Part shown: in pieces, positions 50,775 through 60,161 of the stretch
Layout of the letters: each line of letters begins with the position of its first letter
Position numbering within the stretch: the stretch's first letter is position 1
Assembly (NCBI GenBank): GCA_963756545.1
Contig: CAVWNY010000006.1
Location: 7,854-71,853 of the forward strand
DNA: 64,000 nt
Reading direction: 5' to 3'
DNA from: DATFDN01 sp963756545
Lineage (GTDB): Bacteria; Pseudomonadota; Alphaproteobacteria; Acetobacterales; Acetobacteraceae
Notes under the pieces: model-generated
Database searches by the model: none
What the model was told of the DNA's origin: nothing
The model's input: only the letters and a program-made list of their open reading frames with translations
Position numbers and translations under genes: made by a program

Positions 50775-51794
50775 ATGGCGGGCACCACGGTAGAGGGTAC
50801 CTGGCTGGCGACGCTTGCGGGTATTTCGGCAGGCGCGCTGGGAGTGTTGGCGAAGCGCGCGCTTGCGGATGCGCGCGAGTCGCAACCCCCGCCGGCCCTG
50901 CGGACGCGCTTTTCGCTCGGGCCGCGGCGCCTGCGGGAACTCGCATCATCCAGGCTCCCCTCGCACGTGGTCGCCGACCGCGCCGGGCGGCGGCTCAATA
51001 CAAGCTCGGCGCTCCTGGCGCTCTCGGTGCTTACCGATAGCGGGGTGGAGCACTATCGCGGCATGTTCCATAACAAGGCGATGTTCATCCCCCTCGCGGC
51101 CTCCGCCGCGACGCTGGCCACCAGCCTGCACGGGATGCACGCGAAGAGCGGCGAGGCGCACCCGATCCGCCACGCGGTGGCCGCCACCGCCGCCGTGACC
51201 GGCGTGGTTGGCGGGGGCTTTCACCTCTACAACGTGATGAAGCGCGAGGGCGGGTTTTCCTGGGTGAACCTGTTCTACGGCGCGCCATTGGGGGCGCCCT
51301 ATGCGCTGATCCTGGCCGGGGTGATGGGCACCGCGGCCGAACATGCGCGCGGATCCCGCCATCGCGACAAGCTGCGCCTCTTCGGGCTTCCGGCGGGTCG
51401 GACGCTCGCCGCGCTGACCTCGATGGGGATCGTCGGCACCGTCGCGGAGGCGGCCCTGCTGCACTTGCGGGGGGCCTTCCATGATCCCTTCATGTACCTG
51501 CCCGTGACGGTCCCCCCCGTCGCGGCAGGACTGATTGCCAAGGCGGGCATTGACGCCGCCCTGGACGAAACGCCGAGATGGTCGCGCTTCACCCGACTGT
51601 GGCTATGGATCACGGCCGCGCTCGGCTTCGCGGGCGCTGGTTTCCACATCTTCGGGGTGGCGCGGAACATGGGCGGCTGGCGCAACTGGAGCCAGAACGT
51701 GCTGAACGGCCCTCCGATCCCCGCACCGCCCAGCTTCACCGCGCTCGCGCTCTCGGGACTTGCGGCGCTCGGACTCATGGAGGAGCGGCACTGA
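50775..51794 (+). CDS. Integral membrane protein, unknown
   Basis: 339 aa with about six to seven hydrophobic segments (SALLALSVLTDSGVEHYRGM, AATAAVTGVVGGGFHLYNVM, LWLWITAALGFAGAGFHIFG). Several conserved-looking histidines at helix ends (EHYRG, GFHLYNV, GFHIFGV) could bind haem or quinone, which would suit an electron-transfer subunit for the GMC enzyme, but no known family is recognised. TGATG-coupled to the next gene. Confidence 0.75.
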   Translation: MAGTTVEGTWLATLAGISAGALGVLAKRALADARESQPPPALRTRFSLGPRRLRELASSRLPSHVVADRAGRRLNTSSALLALSVLTDSGVEHYRGMFHNKAMFIPLAASAATLATSLHGMHAKSGEAHPIRHAVAATAAVTGVVGGGFHLYNVMKREGGFSWVNLFYGAPLGAPYALILAGVMGTAAEHARGSRHRDKLRLFGLPAGRTLAALTSMGIVGTVAEAALLHLRGAFHDPFMYLPVTVPPVAAGLIAKAGIDAALDETPRWSRFTRLWLWITAALGFAGAGFHIFGVARNMGGWRNWSQNVLNGPPIPAPPSFTALALSGLAALGLMEERH

Positions 51795-52411
51795 TGGAAA
51801 TGCGGCGTTTCCCCGGCTACAGCACGCTCGCCAAGCGCGACACGCCCTCGTGGAACGACGTCACGCGCAAGGCGGTGGACAAGCGGGTGAACGACCCGCC
51901 GCCGCGACGATTCTTCACGTCGGAGGAGTGGCCGATCCTGCTCGCGCTATGCGACCGGATCATCCCGCAGACGGCGGCGCCGAGAGTGCCGATCGCGAAC
52001 TTCGTCGATGCGAAGATGGCCGAGGACCACAAGGACGGCTACCGCCAGGCCAATCTTCCGCCGATGCAGGAAATGTGGCGGCGCGGCCTCGCCGCTCTCG
52101 ACGCGGAGGCGCGGCTGCGCTTCGGAGGCGGGTTCGCCTCGCTGCCGGGCGGCCGGCAGGACGATCTGCTCCATGCGATCCAGCGCGGCGAGGTTCGGTC
52201 GCCCGAATGGTCCGGCGTGCCGGCCAAGTCCTTCTTCAAGTCGCGCGTGCTGATGGACATTCCCACGATGTACTACGGGCAGCCGCAAGGCTGGGACGAG
52301 ATAGGCTTCGGCGGCCCAGCCTCGCCGCGCGGCTATGTCCGCATGGGATTCGATCGCCACGACCCGTGGGACGCGGTCGAGCGCAAGACGGGGGAGAAGA
52401 GCAATGCCTGA
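51794..52411 (+). CDS. Gluconate 2-dehydrogenase subunit 3 (Gad3)-like protein
   Basis: 205 aa. FFTSEEWPILLALCDRIIPQ and VPIANFVDAKMAEDHKDGYR match the Gad3 small-subunit family that accompanies GMC dehydrogenases. The usual Tat signal is absent, so it probably stays in the cytoplasm. Overlaps the GMC gene by 8 bp, as expected for a complex partner. Confidence 0.87.
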   Translation: MEMRRFPGYSTLAKRDTPSWNDVTRKAVDKRVNDPPPRRFFTSEEWPILLALCDRIIPQTAAPRVPIANFVDAKMAEDHKDGYRQANLPPMQEMWRRGLAALDAEARLRFGGGFASLPGGRQDDLLHAIQRGEVRSPEWSGVPAKSFFKSRVLMDIPTMYYGQPQGWDEIGFGGPASPRGYVRMGFDRHDPWDAVERKTGEKSNA

Positions 52412-54050
52412 GGTCGTCCCCAAAGGCCCGCGCGGCAAGAATGGCCGCGCGCCCGACGTCATGCGCCCTGGCGGGTGGCTGCCGATGAAGGAATATCGGG
52501 AGGATGAAGAGGTCGATTTCGCCATCGTCGGCAGCGGCTTCGGCGGGGGAACCTTGGCCGCGCGGCTCGCCGAAGGCGGCTTCTCCGTCGTGGTGTTCGA
52601 TGCCGGCCCGTGGTTTCGTCCGCTCGACGAATTCGCTTCCGACGAACTGGAGCAGATGAAACTTTATTGGCTGGACAAGCGCGTCGTCAATGAAGGTCCG
52701 CTCAAGCTTGGCCGTCGCAACAGCGGCAAGGCGGTGGGCGGGAGCAGTGTTCACTTCATGATGGTTTCGCTGCGCTTCCGCCCCGAGTGGTTCAAAGCCC
52801 GCACGAAACTCGGCTACGGCGTTGATTGGCCGGTGGAGTGGCAAGAGATGTGGCGCTACTACGATGAGGTCGAGGAGGCGCTGAAGATCTCGGGGCCGAT
52901 CCGCTATCCGTGGGGGCCGCATCGTCCACGCTACCCGTATCGCGCGCACGAGGTTAACGCGGCGGGCCTCGTTCTGGCGCGCGGCTGCGAGAAGCTGGGG
53001 ATCGATTGGGCTCCCACGCCGCTTGCCACCGTCTCCGCTCCGCGCGGCCTTTCGCCCCCCTGCGTCTATCGCGGCTTCTGCGGCATCGGCTGCTCCACGA
53101 ACGCCAAGCAGAGCGCGCTGATCGTCTGGCTGCCCCGCGCACTGGCGGCGGGCGCGGAGGTGCGCGACATGGCGATGGTCGGGCGTATCGAGGTCAACAA
53201 CCAGGGCCGCGTTACCGGAGTGAACTATAATCGCGAGGAAAGGTGGCGGTTCCAGAAGGCGAAGAATGTGGTCGTCGCGGGCTACGCGGTCGAGAGTCCG
53301 CGCCTGCTGCTGAACTCGGCCTGCGCGCAATTTCCCGACGGGTTGGCCAACCGCAACGGACTGGTGGGCAAATACTTCATGGTCCAGTCCAACGACGCGG
53401 TCTGGGGCCGGATGAACGAGGAGATACGGTGGTACAAGGGGCCCCCTTCGATGGCGCTCACCGAGCATTGGAACTACACAGACGAGGGCAAGGACTTCTT
53501 CGGCGGCTATGCCTACATGAGCCAGGGTCCGCTGGCGGTCGAGTGGGCGGAAGCGGTGGCGGGCGAGCTCGGCCTGTGGGGACCCCAATTGGTCAACACG
53601 ATGTCCAATTACATTCATTACGCGGGCTTGAAGATCGTGGGAGAAGTGCTGCCGCGCGAGGAGAACCGGGTGAGCCTCGCCGACGAGAAGGACCAGTACG
53701 GCTTACCGGTCGCGCACGTCGCGTTCTCCTACTGCGAGAATGACAACCGCCTGCGCCAGCACGCCATCCGCGAGATGCGCAAAGCCATGCAAGCGGTCGA
53801 GGCAACCGACCTTTTCGACACGTCGAGCACGGCGCACCTGTATGGCGGCTGTCGGATGGGCGACGATCCGAACACCAGCGTGGTGAACCCCGACGGCCGC
53901 TCCTGGGACATTCCCAATCTGTGGGTCTGCGACGGATCTTTGATGCCGACAACCGGCGGGGTCAACCCGTCGCTGACCATTCAGGCCATGGCACTGCGCA
54001 TCGGCGACCGGATCAAGGCCCTCGCCGCTCGGGGAGATCTGGCGTCCTGA
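52404..54050 (+). CDS. GMC-family oxidoreductase (gluconate/sugar dehydrogenase-like)
   Basis: 548 aa. FAD motif AIVGSGFGGGTLAARLAEGG, GGSSVHFMMVSLRFRPEWF, a Cys cluster CVYRGFCGIGCSTNAKQ typical of the dehydrogenase branch, and the C-terminal GGCRMGDDPNTSVVNPDG and VCDGSLMPTTGGVNPSLTIQ. No signal peptide. With Gad3 it should oxidise a sugar or polyol; the usual cytochrome c subunit is missing. Last gene of the operon. Confidence 0.92.
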   Translation: MPEVVPKGPRGKNGRAPDVMRPGGWLPMKEYREDEEVDFAIVGSGFGGGTLAARLAEGGFSVVVFDAGPWFRPLDEFASDELEQMKLYWLDKRVVNEGPLKLGRRNSGKAVGGSSVHFMMVSLRFRPEWFKARTKLGYGVDWPVEWQEMWRYYDEVEEALKISGPIRYPWGPHRPRYPYRAHEVNAAGLVLARGCEKLGIDWAPTPLATVSAPRGLSPPCVYRGFCGIGCSTNAKQSALIVWLPRALAAGAEVRDMAMVGRIEVNNQGRVTGVNYNREERWRFQKAKNVVVAGYAVESPRLLLNSACAQFPDGLANRNGLVGKYFMVQSNDAVWGRMNEEIRWYKGPPSMALTEHWNYTDEGKDFFGGYAYMSQGPLAVEWAEAVAGELGLWGPQLVNTMSNYIHYAGLKIVGEVLPREENRVSLADEKDQYGLPVAHVAFSYCENDNRLRQHAIREMRKAMQAVEATDLFDTSSTAHLYGGCRMGDDPNTSVVNPDGRSWDIPNLWVCDGSLMPTTGGVNPSLTIQAMALRIGDRIKALAARGDLAS

Positions 54051-54067
54051 CCTGAAATCAGGACGCC
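54041..54067. terminator. Hairpin between convergent genes
   Basis: GGCGTCCTGA (54041-54050, including the GMC stop codon) pairs perfectly with TCAGGACGCC (54058-54067). No U-run follows on either strand, so termination is likely but not certain. Confidence 0.55.
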
Positions 54068-54073
54068 AACGCG

Positions 54074-54763
54074 TCAGGGCAGCGAGACGGAACCCGCTTC
54101 CGGTCCCTTCCGGCCCTCGACGACCTGCACGCGCACGACCTGGCCTTCGCGCAAATCATTCATCCCGCTGCGGGACACAGCGGAGATGTGCACGAACACA
54201 TCCTTGCTGCCATCCTCGGGGGTGATGAACCCAAAACCCTTCTGTGCATTGAACCACTTGACCGTGCCGGTGATTTCCTTGCCGGTCCCCGGGTGGTAGC
54301 TCGCCTCGCGCGGCGCATAGCCGCTGCCGCCGTATCCGCCACCGCCGCCAAATCCGCCTGGACGGGGCGCGCGCGGCGGCTGAGCCGGCGCGGGGCCGAC
54401 CTCGCCGACATGGGTGATCTCCGTCACCTGCCGGCCCTTCTGGCCCTGGCCCACACGGACGCGCAGATGCGTGCCGGGGACCGGCGCGCCCGAGCCCATG
54501 CGCTCGATCGCGCTCGCGTGCAGGAAGGCGTCGCCCGTGCCGTCCCCCAGCTCCACGAAGCCGAAGCCCTTCTCGGCATTGTACCACTTCACAACGGACT
54601 CGACCTCCGGGCCCGCGCCCATCATCGGCGATGGCGTTCGAAACCCCGGTCGTGCCGGTGCGGGCGGCGGTGTCCAGCCCATGTCGTCGCGGCGCGGACC
54701 GGCGTCATCGTCGAATCCTCGGCGCCGCTTGTTTTCCCTACGCCAACCGTCTCTCTTGTCCAC
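54074..54763 (-). CDS. Two-domain cold-shock protein
   Basis: 229 aa from GTG 54763 (GAGG 9 bp before); TTG 54772 is an alternative. CSD1 has VVKWYNAEKGFGFVEL and DAFLHASAIE; a Gly/Pro-rich linker follows; CSD2 has TGTVKWFNAQKGFGFITP and DVFVHISAVS. Binds single-stranded RNA or DNA. Alphaproteobacteria commonly have such double CSD proteins; here CSD1 is diverged (WYNAEK, no second Phe). Confidence 0.93.
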   Translation of the reverse strand: MDKRDGWRRENKRRRGFDDDAGPRRDDMGWTPPPAPARPGFRTPSPMMGAGPEVESVVKWYNAEKGFGFVELGDGTGDAFLHASAIERMGSGAPVPGTHLRVRVGQGQKGRQVTEITHVGEVGPAPAQPPRAPRPGGFGGGGGYGGSGYAPREASYHPGTGKEITGTVKWFNAQKGFGFITPEDGSKDVFVHISAVSRSGMNDLREGQVVRVQVVEGRKGPEAGSVSLP

Positions 54764-54846
54764 TTCCCCCAACCTCGCCGTATCGCGGAAGCCAATTTAG
54801 CATCCCCTTTGCCCGCCGGCCTAGAGGGGGGCCGGCCCGGAGGCGG

Positions 54847-55824
54847 TCAGGCGGTCTTGCTCAGGCGCCGCATCCGTCTCTCCAGGTCGGCAATATCCCG
54901 ATCGAGCTGGGGGTCGACCGGCGCCGGCGGCTGCGGCGGGGTCGCCCGCAGCGTCGCGACCGCGCGTGCCGCCATCACCCCGGCAACGAGCAGCAAAGGC
55001 ACCAGCAAGCGGCGGTCGAGAACCAGCAGGATCACCCCCGCGACACCCGCCGCCGTCGCCAGCGCGACGGGAGGCGTCCAGGCCGTAGCGGGTGCCGCAT
55101 GGGGGCCAGTGGGACCCACGGACGCATCCACGGGGGCGGGCATGATCTTGACGCGCCGCCCGAGGCGCGGGCGGGGAGCCACGGGCGGCCGCACCCCGAT
55201 GGGGTCGATCTGATCATCGCGTTTGTGATCGAGGGCCAGTTCGCGGTGATGATCCTCGTCCATTTCCTCGGTCAGCACGCGCGTCGCCTCGGGCAGAAGC
55301 GGGATCGGCCGCCCATCCACGCGCAACGCCTCCTCTCGGCGCCTCAGCGGGTCGGGGTGCGTCTCGCGCTGATCGACGTAATGGGCAAACTCCTGCTGTT
55401 GCGCGGGATCGCCGAACACGAGGTCGAGGTGACGCGCCATCTCCAGCATTTCGTCGCCCGGTACGCCGGTCTCGATCGCGGTGTGAACCAATGCCACCAT
55501 GCCGGCGCGCTTGCCGGAGGCGCAGTGGATCAGGACCGGCTTCGGCGCGTTCAGCAACGCCTCCCCTACGCGGTCCAAATCCTGCCTGTTCACGTGCTGG
55601 GTCGAAATGGGCACCCGAATGTAGTCGAGCCCGCGCGCGCGCGCGTTCGTCTCCTCGGCGGCGGGCGTGGCGGCGGCGGCGAATCGCTCGGTGTCGGTGC
55701 GCAGGTCTATGATGGCGCGAACGCCCTGATCACGCAGCGCCTCAAGCTCGTCCTCGCCGGGCGGACTGCGTCCCACCTTTATCTTGCGGCTAAGCTCAAT
55801 TTGATTCCACACATTCATCTCCAT
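54847..55824 (-). CDS. DUF442 (beta-lactamase-hydrolase-like) phosphatase with membrane tail
   Basis: 325 aa from ATG 55824, which shares one base with the bicupin stop (TGATG). IELSRKIKVGRSPPGEDELE, ALRDQGVRAIIDLRTDTE, and the P-loop HCASGKRAG with Cys101 and C-x4-R, the short loop of the DUF442 group. Near residues 250-290 two hydrophobic segments (VALATAAGVAGVILLVL; LLVPLLLVAGVMAARAV) anchor it. Ends with a coiled stretch. Substrate unknown. Confidence 0.8.
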   Translation of the reverse strand: MEMNVWNQIELSRKIKVGRSPPGEDELEALRDQGVRAIIDLRTDTERFAAAATPAAEETNARARGLDYIRVPISTQHVNRQDLDRVGEALLNAPKPVLIHCASGKRAGMVALVHTAIETGVPGDEMLEMARHLDLVFGDPAQQQEFAHYVDQRETHPDPLRRREEALRVDGRPIPLLPEATRVLTEEMDEDHHRELALDHKRDDQIDPIGVRPPVAPRPRLGRRVKIMPAPVDASVGPTGPHAAPATAWTPPVALATAAGVAGVILLVLDRRLLVPLLLVAGVMAARAVATLRATPPQPPAPVDPQLDRDIADLERRMRRLSKTA

Positions 55825-56957
55825 CAACCCGGAGCGACCGGCCGTGTGCCGCCCGGCAACGCATCGATGAACGCGGAATCGACGCGCAGATGTTGTTTCA
55901 CCAGCTCGGGCGGCGTGTGCGCGAGCCACCTGGCCAGCGACACGTCAGCGAAGCGATCGGCGCGGAACAATTCGAGATACCGGAGGTCGCCGGCGCCGCT
56001 GTTTTCGATGTAGTGGCCCATCGCGCGAGGGACATATCCGACATCGCCTGGGTGGAAGTCGATCGTCCGCGCCTGTCCGTGCGCGGCGAAGACCGTCATC
56101 CGGCCCTGGCCGGAGATCCAGTATTGCCACTCGTCGCCGTGCGGGTGCCAATGCAGCTCGCGCAAGGCGCCCGGATGCAGCGTGACGAGCGCGGCGGCGA
56201 TCGTGCGCGATGCGGTGAAGTTGCGTGAATCGGCGATCCGTACCTCGCCGCCTGCAGTCTGGTAATCCGGCGCGCGCGCGGCGAGGCGGAAGCTGAACGG
56301 GTGGGGAACCGTGCCCTGCACGGCCGGCTCCGGCAGCGGCGGCGGCGGCGTTCCAGGGAAGATGTAGAGTTCCTTCCCCGGCATTCGTGCCAGCGCGTCT
56401 GGCCCCACGCCGAAGTTTTTGGCGAGCACGTCGCGCGGCGCGTGCGCCATCCAATCCACGACCTGGAACGTGTCGTATTCGGAGAAGCCGCCATCGTCGA
56501 AGGCGAGCAGGAACTCGCAGCCATCCGGCTCCAGTCCCTGGATCGAATGCGGGATGCCGGAGGGAAAGTACCACAGGTCGCCCACCCCGACATCGGCGAC
56601 GAAATCGCGCCCATCCGTATCGACCGCGGTGATGCGCGCCCGGCCGTAGAGCATGTAGGCCCACTCGGCGGGCAAGTGCCAGTGCAGCTCGCGGATCGCG
56701 CCCGCCTTCAGGCGCATGTTGACCCCGGCGATCTCCTTGGCGATCGCGAGATCCTTGACCGTCACCTCGCGCGCCCAACCGCCGTCTTCCTGCCGCATGT
56801 GGGCCTGGTCGAACGGGAACCAGAAGTTGAAGACGTTGCCGTGGTCGGTCTCGGGTGGCCTGAGCGAGGAGGGGAATTGGGCGGCCAGCACGGGATTATG
56901 CGGCCCGGGATCATCGGCGCCGCGCGCCCGTGGCATGGCTTCGTGTGGGGTGTCCAT
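55824..56957 (-). CDS. Oxalate decarboxylase-type bicupin
   Basis: 377 aa from ATG 56957 (a TTG 57002 is possible). Cupin 1: GAIRELHWHLPAEWAYMLYG, SGIPHSIQGL. Cupin 2: GALRELHWHPHGDEWQYWIS, PGDVGYVPRAMGHYIENSG. Both sets of Mn ligands (HWH, E, H) look present, so it could decarboxylate oxalate; no Tat or Sec signal. Follows the SGNH gene by 55 bp on the same strand. Confidence 0.88.
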   Translation of the reverse strand: MDTPHEAMPRARGADDPGPHNPVLAAQFPSSLRPPETDHGNVFNFWFPFDQAHMRQEDGGWAREVTVKDLAIAKEIAGVNMRLKAGAIRELHWHLPAEWAYMLYGRARITAVDTDGRDFVADVGVGDLWYFPSGIPHSIQGLEPDGCEFLLAFDDGGFSEYDTFQVVDWMAHAPRDVLAKNFGVGPDALARMPGKELYIFPGTPPPPLPEPAVQGTVPHPFSFRLAARAPDYQTAGGEVRIADSRNFTASRTIAAALVTLHPGALRELHWHPHGDEWQYWISGQGRMTVFAAHGQARTIDFHPGDVGYVPRAMGHYIENSGAGDLRYLELFRADRFADVSLARWLAHTPPELVKQHLRVDSAFIDALPGGTRPVAPG

Positions 56958-57012
56958 TGCCCTGGAACGTGATTGGCCGCGCCTGGGCTGGCTCACGTTC
57001 AAGCGAAGACGG

Positions 57013-58119
57013 TCAGGCGGCAGGCATACCGACCGGGCGTTTCCCGGGCCGGCAGGGGATCAGGCGCTCGGTCGGCATGTACCAAATCTCGGAGGGATGA
57101 TAGCGCGCGATCCAGCCCCAATTGAACCCACAGAGGTGGGAGTGGGTCCAGACGATACGCCCGGCGTGCTGTAGAAGCGGCAGCAGGAAATCGCCGTCGG
57201 TGAAGGAATCGCCGATCACCATGATGGTGGGGCCTGGGTGTGGCGCGGTCTCTACGAAGGTCTGGAACTCGCCGCCGTGGAGCAGTTGCCTGTCGGCGTT
57301 CGCCGGCAGGTCCATCTCCTGGTCGGACTCGCTCAGCACGCTGGCAATGCCGAGAAGCCGACCGAGATCACCCCCGGCGCGCGGCTTCGGCGCGGGCCTG
57401 ACGGCGGATAACGGAACTTCCCAATCCGGATGGCTGTCGGCCGCGGCGATCGCTTCGAAGGAAGCCAGGGCGCCGTAGGGCGTCCAATGAGTATCGTGGC
57501 GGTAATAGGTCTTTCCGTCGCGCGCGGCCGCCGCGAGCACTGGGCGGAGATCGATCGCCCGCACCCCACGCTCGGCCAGCAGCTTGAGGAAGTGATCATA
57601 TTCGGTGGGGCGGGCCTGGAGGCGTGCCCAACCCGGCAGATCGCCCTGCGCCATCGTGGAAGCGTTGGGCGGCGACGCCACCAAGAGCTTGACGCCTTTG
57701 GGGAGCAGTGTCCGCTGCATCTCGGCGAGCATGTCTGCCGTGCTGGCAATCCAGGCCCAGCGGGCGTGATCGAGCGCGCCGGCGCTCTGGTCCAGGGTGT
57801 CGGCGTCACGCAGGTAGAGGTGCCCGTGCCGGCCGACGAACACCTGGCCGTTGCCGTCGCCCAGCCTGTCGAGAACCAGCCCGTGGGCGAGGACCAGGAA
57901 ATGGCGCAGGCCGAAATGGTCCCGCAGGTAAGCATCGATCCTATGCGGGAGCTTGTCCCAGTCCTTCGTGCCGCTCGGCAGGGTCGGGGGCGGCGCCAGC
58001 ACGCGGTCCTCGTCGGTCGCGCCGCCGGCGGCCGGGAGCGGCAGGAGCATCGTCAGCATCGGTGCGGCGAACAGCGCCATCACCAGCACGATCCACCAAC
58101 GGCGATGGGGGCGCAGCAT
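57013..58119 (-). CDS. AlgX/AlgJ-like SGNH acetyltransferase-associated protein
   Basis: 368 aa. N-terminal hydrophobic anchor (WIVLVMALFAAPMLTMLL). SGNH features: GDSFTDGDFLLPLLQH and the D-x-H motif YRHDTHWTPYGAL; SPPNASTM and DLRPVLAAAARDGKTYY are AlgX/J-like. Acts in the periplasm with a membrane O-acyltransferase to acetylate a polysaccharide. Starts 7 bp after the AlgI-type gene. Confidence 0.86.
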   Translation of the reverse strand: MLRPHRRWWIVLVMALFAAPMLTMLLPLPAAGGATDEDRVLAPPPTLPSGTKDWDKLPHRIDAYLRDHFGLRHFLVLAHGLVLDRLGDGNGQVFVGRHGHLYLRDADTLDQSAGALDHARWAWIASTADMLAEMQRTLLPKGVKLLVASPPNASTMAQGDLPGWARLQARPTEYDHFLKLLAERGVRAIDLRPVLAAAARDGKTYYRHDTHWTPYGALASFEAIAAADSHPDWEVPLSAVRPAPKPRAGGDLGRLLGIASVLSESDQEMDLPANADRQLLHGGEFQTFVETAPHPGPTIMVIGDSFTDGDFLLPLLQHAGRIVWTHSHLCGFNWGWIARYHPSEIWYMPTERLIPCRPGKRPVGMPAA

Positions 58120-58126
58120 GGCCAAC

Positions 58127-59566
58127 TCAGAACCGGAAATACAGGAAGGGGCTGTAAGCGCCGGCCGCCACGCTGATCATCGCGAGCAGCAGGAGCAGCA
58201 GGACGAGCGCGTTGTCGGCCCCGGCGATCGCCAGGGCGCGCCCGCGCACCACCAGGCCGCCGCCGCGGGGCGCCAACAGCGGCCCGAAGTTCGGCCAGCG
58301 CCGGACGAACGCCAGAACGCAGCCGGCGGCGAGCGCGAACAGGGTGATCGGATCCAGCACGAAATGCATGTCGAAGCTGATCCCGGTCCAGCCATTCAGG
58401 CCGATCAGGCTCCGATACATCGTCCCTGCCGCCGGGAAGTCGGGCGCCCGGAACAGCACCCACCCGAGCATCACGACGAGCATTGTGTAGGCGGTCGCGG
58501 CGGGCCGGGGCAGGCGCGCGATCAGGCGGCCCAGGCCCATGCGTTCGACCACCAGGAAAAGCCCGTGCCAGGCGCCCCAGAGCACGAATGTCCAGCTCGC
58601 GCCGTGCCAAAGCCCGCAGAGCAGGAACACCATCACGAGGTTGCGGTAGGTCCGCCTGACCCCCTGCCGGCTTCCGCCGAGCGGGATGTAGAGGTAGTCG
58701 CGCAGCCAACTCGACAGTGACATGTGCCAGCGGCGCCAGAAATCGGTGATGCTGCGCGCGGTGTAGGGAAGGCGGAAGTTGCGCGGAAAGGTGAAGCCGA
58801 GGCAGATGCCGAGGCCGATTGCCATGTTCGAGTAGCCGGCGAAATCGAAGTAGATCTGCATCGTATAGGCAAGCAGGCCGGTCCAGGCTTCGATCAGGCT
58901 CGGGTGCGGGGTCTGGTTGAAGACCTGGTCGGCGAGCTTCGCGACCTGGTCGGCGATCAGCACCTTCTGCGCCAGGCCCAGGACGAAGATGCGCACGCCC
59001 GCGGAGGCGCGAGGGAGCGTGTGGCGGCGGGAATGCAACTGCCGTGCCACCGTCTTGTAGCGCACGATCGGCCCGGCCACGAGCTGCGGGAACAGCGCGA
59101 TATAGAGCGCCACCTCGACCGGATCGCGGTTGGCGCCGAAGCGCCGCCGGTACACGTCGATGACGTAGGAGATGCAATGGAAGGTGAAGAACGAGATGCC
59201 GAGCGGGAGCGCGACCTTCGGCAAGGGAAGGTGGACGTTGAGCGGCGCCAGCGCCCAGTCGGCGCTGCCGATCAGGAATGTCGCGTATTTGAAAACCGCG
59301 AGGACCCCGAGGTTGATCGTGACCGCCGCGACCATGGCGAATCGCCGCCGCGTTCCCTCCGCGCGATCGACGATGATCGCGGCGGTGAAGTTGATGGCGA
59401 TCGAGGCGAGCAATCCCAGGACGAACCACGGCTCGCCCCAGGCATAGAAAACGAGAGAAAAGGCAAGCGTGACGACATTCTTGGCCCGTATAGACGGGGT
59501 GAGAAAATAGCTCGCCATGAACAGAGGAAGAAAAAAGAACAAGAACGTAACGGACGAGAAGACCAT
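58127..59566 (-). CDS. AlgI-type membrane-bound O-acyltransferase (MBOAT)
   Basis: 479 aa from ATG 59566; about ten helices. FSSVTFLFFFLPLFMASYFL, the KVALPLGISFFTFHCISYVI block, FPQLVAGPIVRY, FWRRWHMSLSSWLRDYLYIP and CGLWHGASWTFVLWGAWHG with the catalytic His. Moves acetyl groups across the membrane to a periplasmic acceptor. No alginate or cellulose synthase genes are in the window. Confidence 0.92.
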   Translation of the reverse strand: MVFSSVTFLFFFLPLFMASYFLTPSIRAKNVVTLAFSLVFYAWGEPWFVLGLLASIAINFTAAIIVDRAEGTRRRFAMVAAVTINLGVLAVFKYATFLIGSADWALAPLNVHLPLPKVALPLGISFFTFHCISYVIDVYRRRFGANRDPVEVALYIALFPQLVAGPIVRYKTVARQLHSRRHTLPRASAGVRIFVLGLAQKVLIADQVAKLADQVFNQTPHPSLIEAWTGLLAYTMQIYFDFAGYSNMAIGLGICLGFTFPRNFRLPYTARSITDFWRRWHMSLSSWLRDYLYIPLGGSRQGVRRTYRNLVMVFLLCGLWHGASWTFVLWGAWHGLFLVVERMGLGRLIARLPRPAATAYTMLVVMLGWVLFRAPDFPAAGTMYRSLIGLNGWTGISFDMHFVLDPITLFALAAGCVLAFVRRWPNFGPLLAPRGGGLVVRGRALAIAGADNALVLLLLLLAMISVAAGAYSPFLYFRF

Positions 59567-59969
59567 GCGGGTTCCGGCCCTCGCCGACGACTGCACAACG
59601 GCAAGCCGCATATGCCGCCAGCCGCGCAAAAGCAAGCCGACCCGACGCGTTTAACCCATCATGCGAAAAGCCGGTCCGCCGGGCCTTTACTGGAAATTCC
59701 GCCGGGCTGCCACCCTGGGGCGCTTCCCCGCGGCAACCAGCTGGAGCCGGTCAGCCGGTGCCGAGCCAGGCATCGGGGAGTCAAGCAACACTTTTGGTTG
59801 ACAGAAACGTGAGCTTCCCTTTTTGTGTCCACTTCGAGGCACGGCGCTGAAATTCGTTCGAGCCGACTCGCCGACACGGTCTGAACATCGCCATTGATCG
59901 CGCGTTCGCCCCGGCGCGCGATCCCCAGGACGGCAGGGATGGGGCGCTACGTTCGGGAGAGTTTCACCG
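59567..59969. other. Intergenic region, no gene supported
   Basis: 403 bp upstream of the O-acyltransferase (minus) and the 63-aa gene (plus). A 72-codon minus frame (59659-59877) has no ribosome site or recognisable content. Composition is a little AT-richer than the genes. Presumably holds both promoters. Confidence 0.5.
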
Positions 59970-60161
59970 ATGTCGCATGCTGTCGGTCCCTATTCGGTCG
60001 AGGAACGTGCCGTCCATGGCGAGACGCGATGGGTGGCGATCCGTGCCCGGGGCGCGGAATGGTCATGGCTCACGCCCGAGGAGGCGGTCGCCATCGGCCG
60101 GGCCTGGGTGGAGAAGTATAGCGTCCGGGCCGAGGCCCCGCACATGATAGCTGCCGAGTGA
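59970..60161 (+). CDS. Hypothetical small protein (63 aa)
   Basis: ATG 59970 follows GGGAGAG. VHGETRWVAIRARGAEWSWL and TPEEAVAIGRAWVEKY suggest a compact alpha/beta protein; no membrane segment. Convergent with the PPOX gene, touching it end to end. Not recognised. Confidence 0.55.
   Translation: MSHAVGPYSVEERAVHGETRWVAIRARGAEWSWLTPEEAVAIGRAWVEKYSVRAEAPHMIAAE

Noticed and set aside
59659..59877. 72-codon minus-strand frame upstream of the O-acyltransferase
   Set aside because: No ribosome site, mixed composition and no recognisable content.
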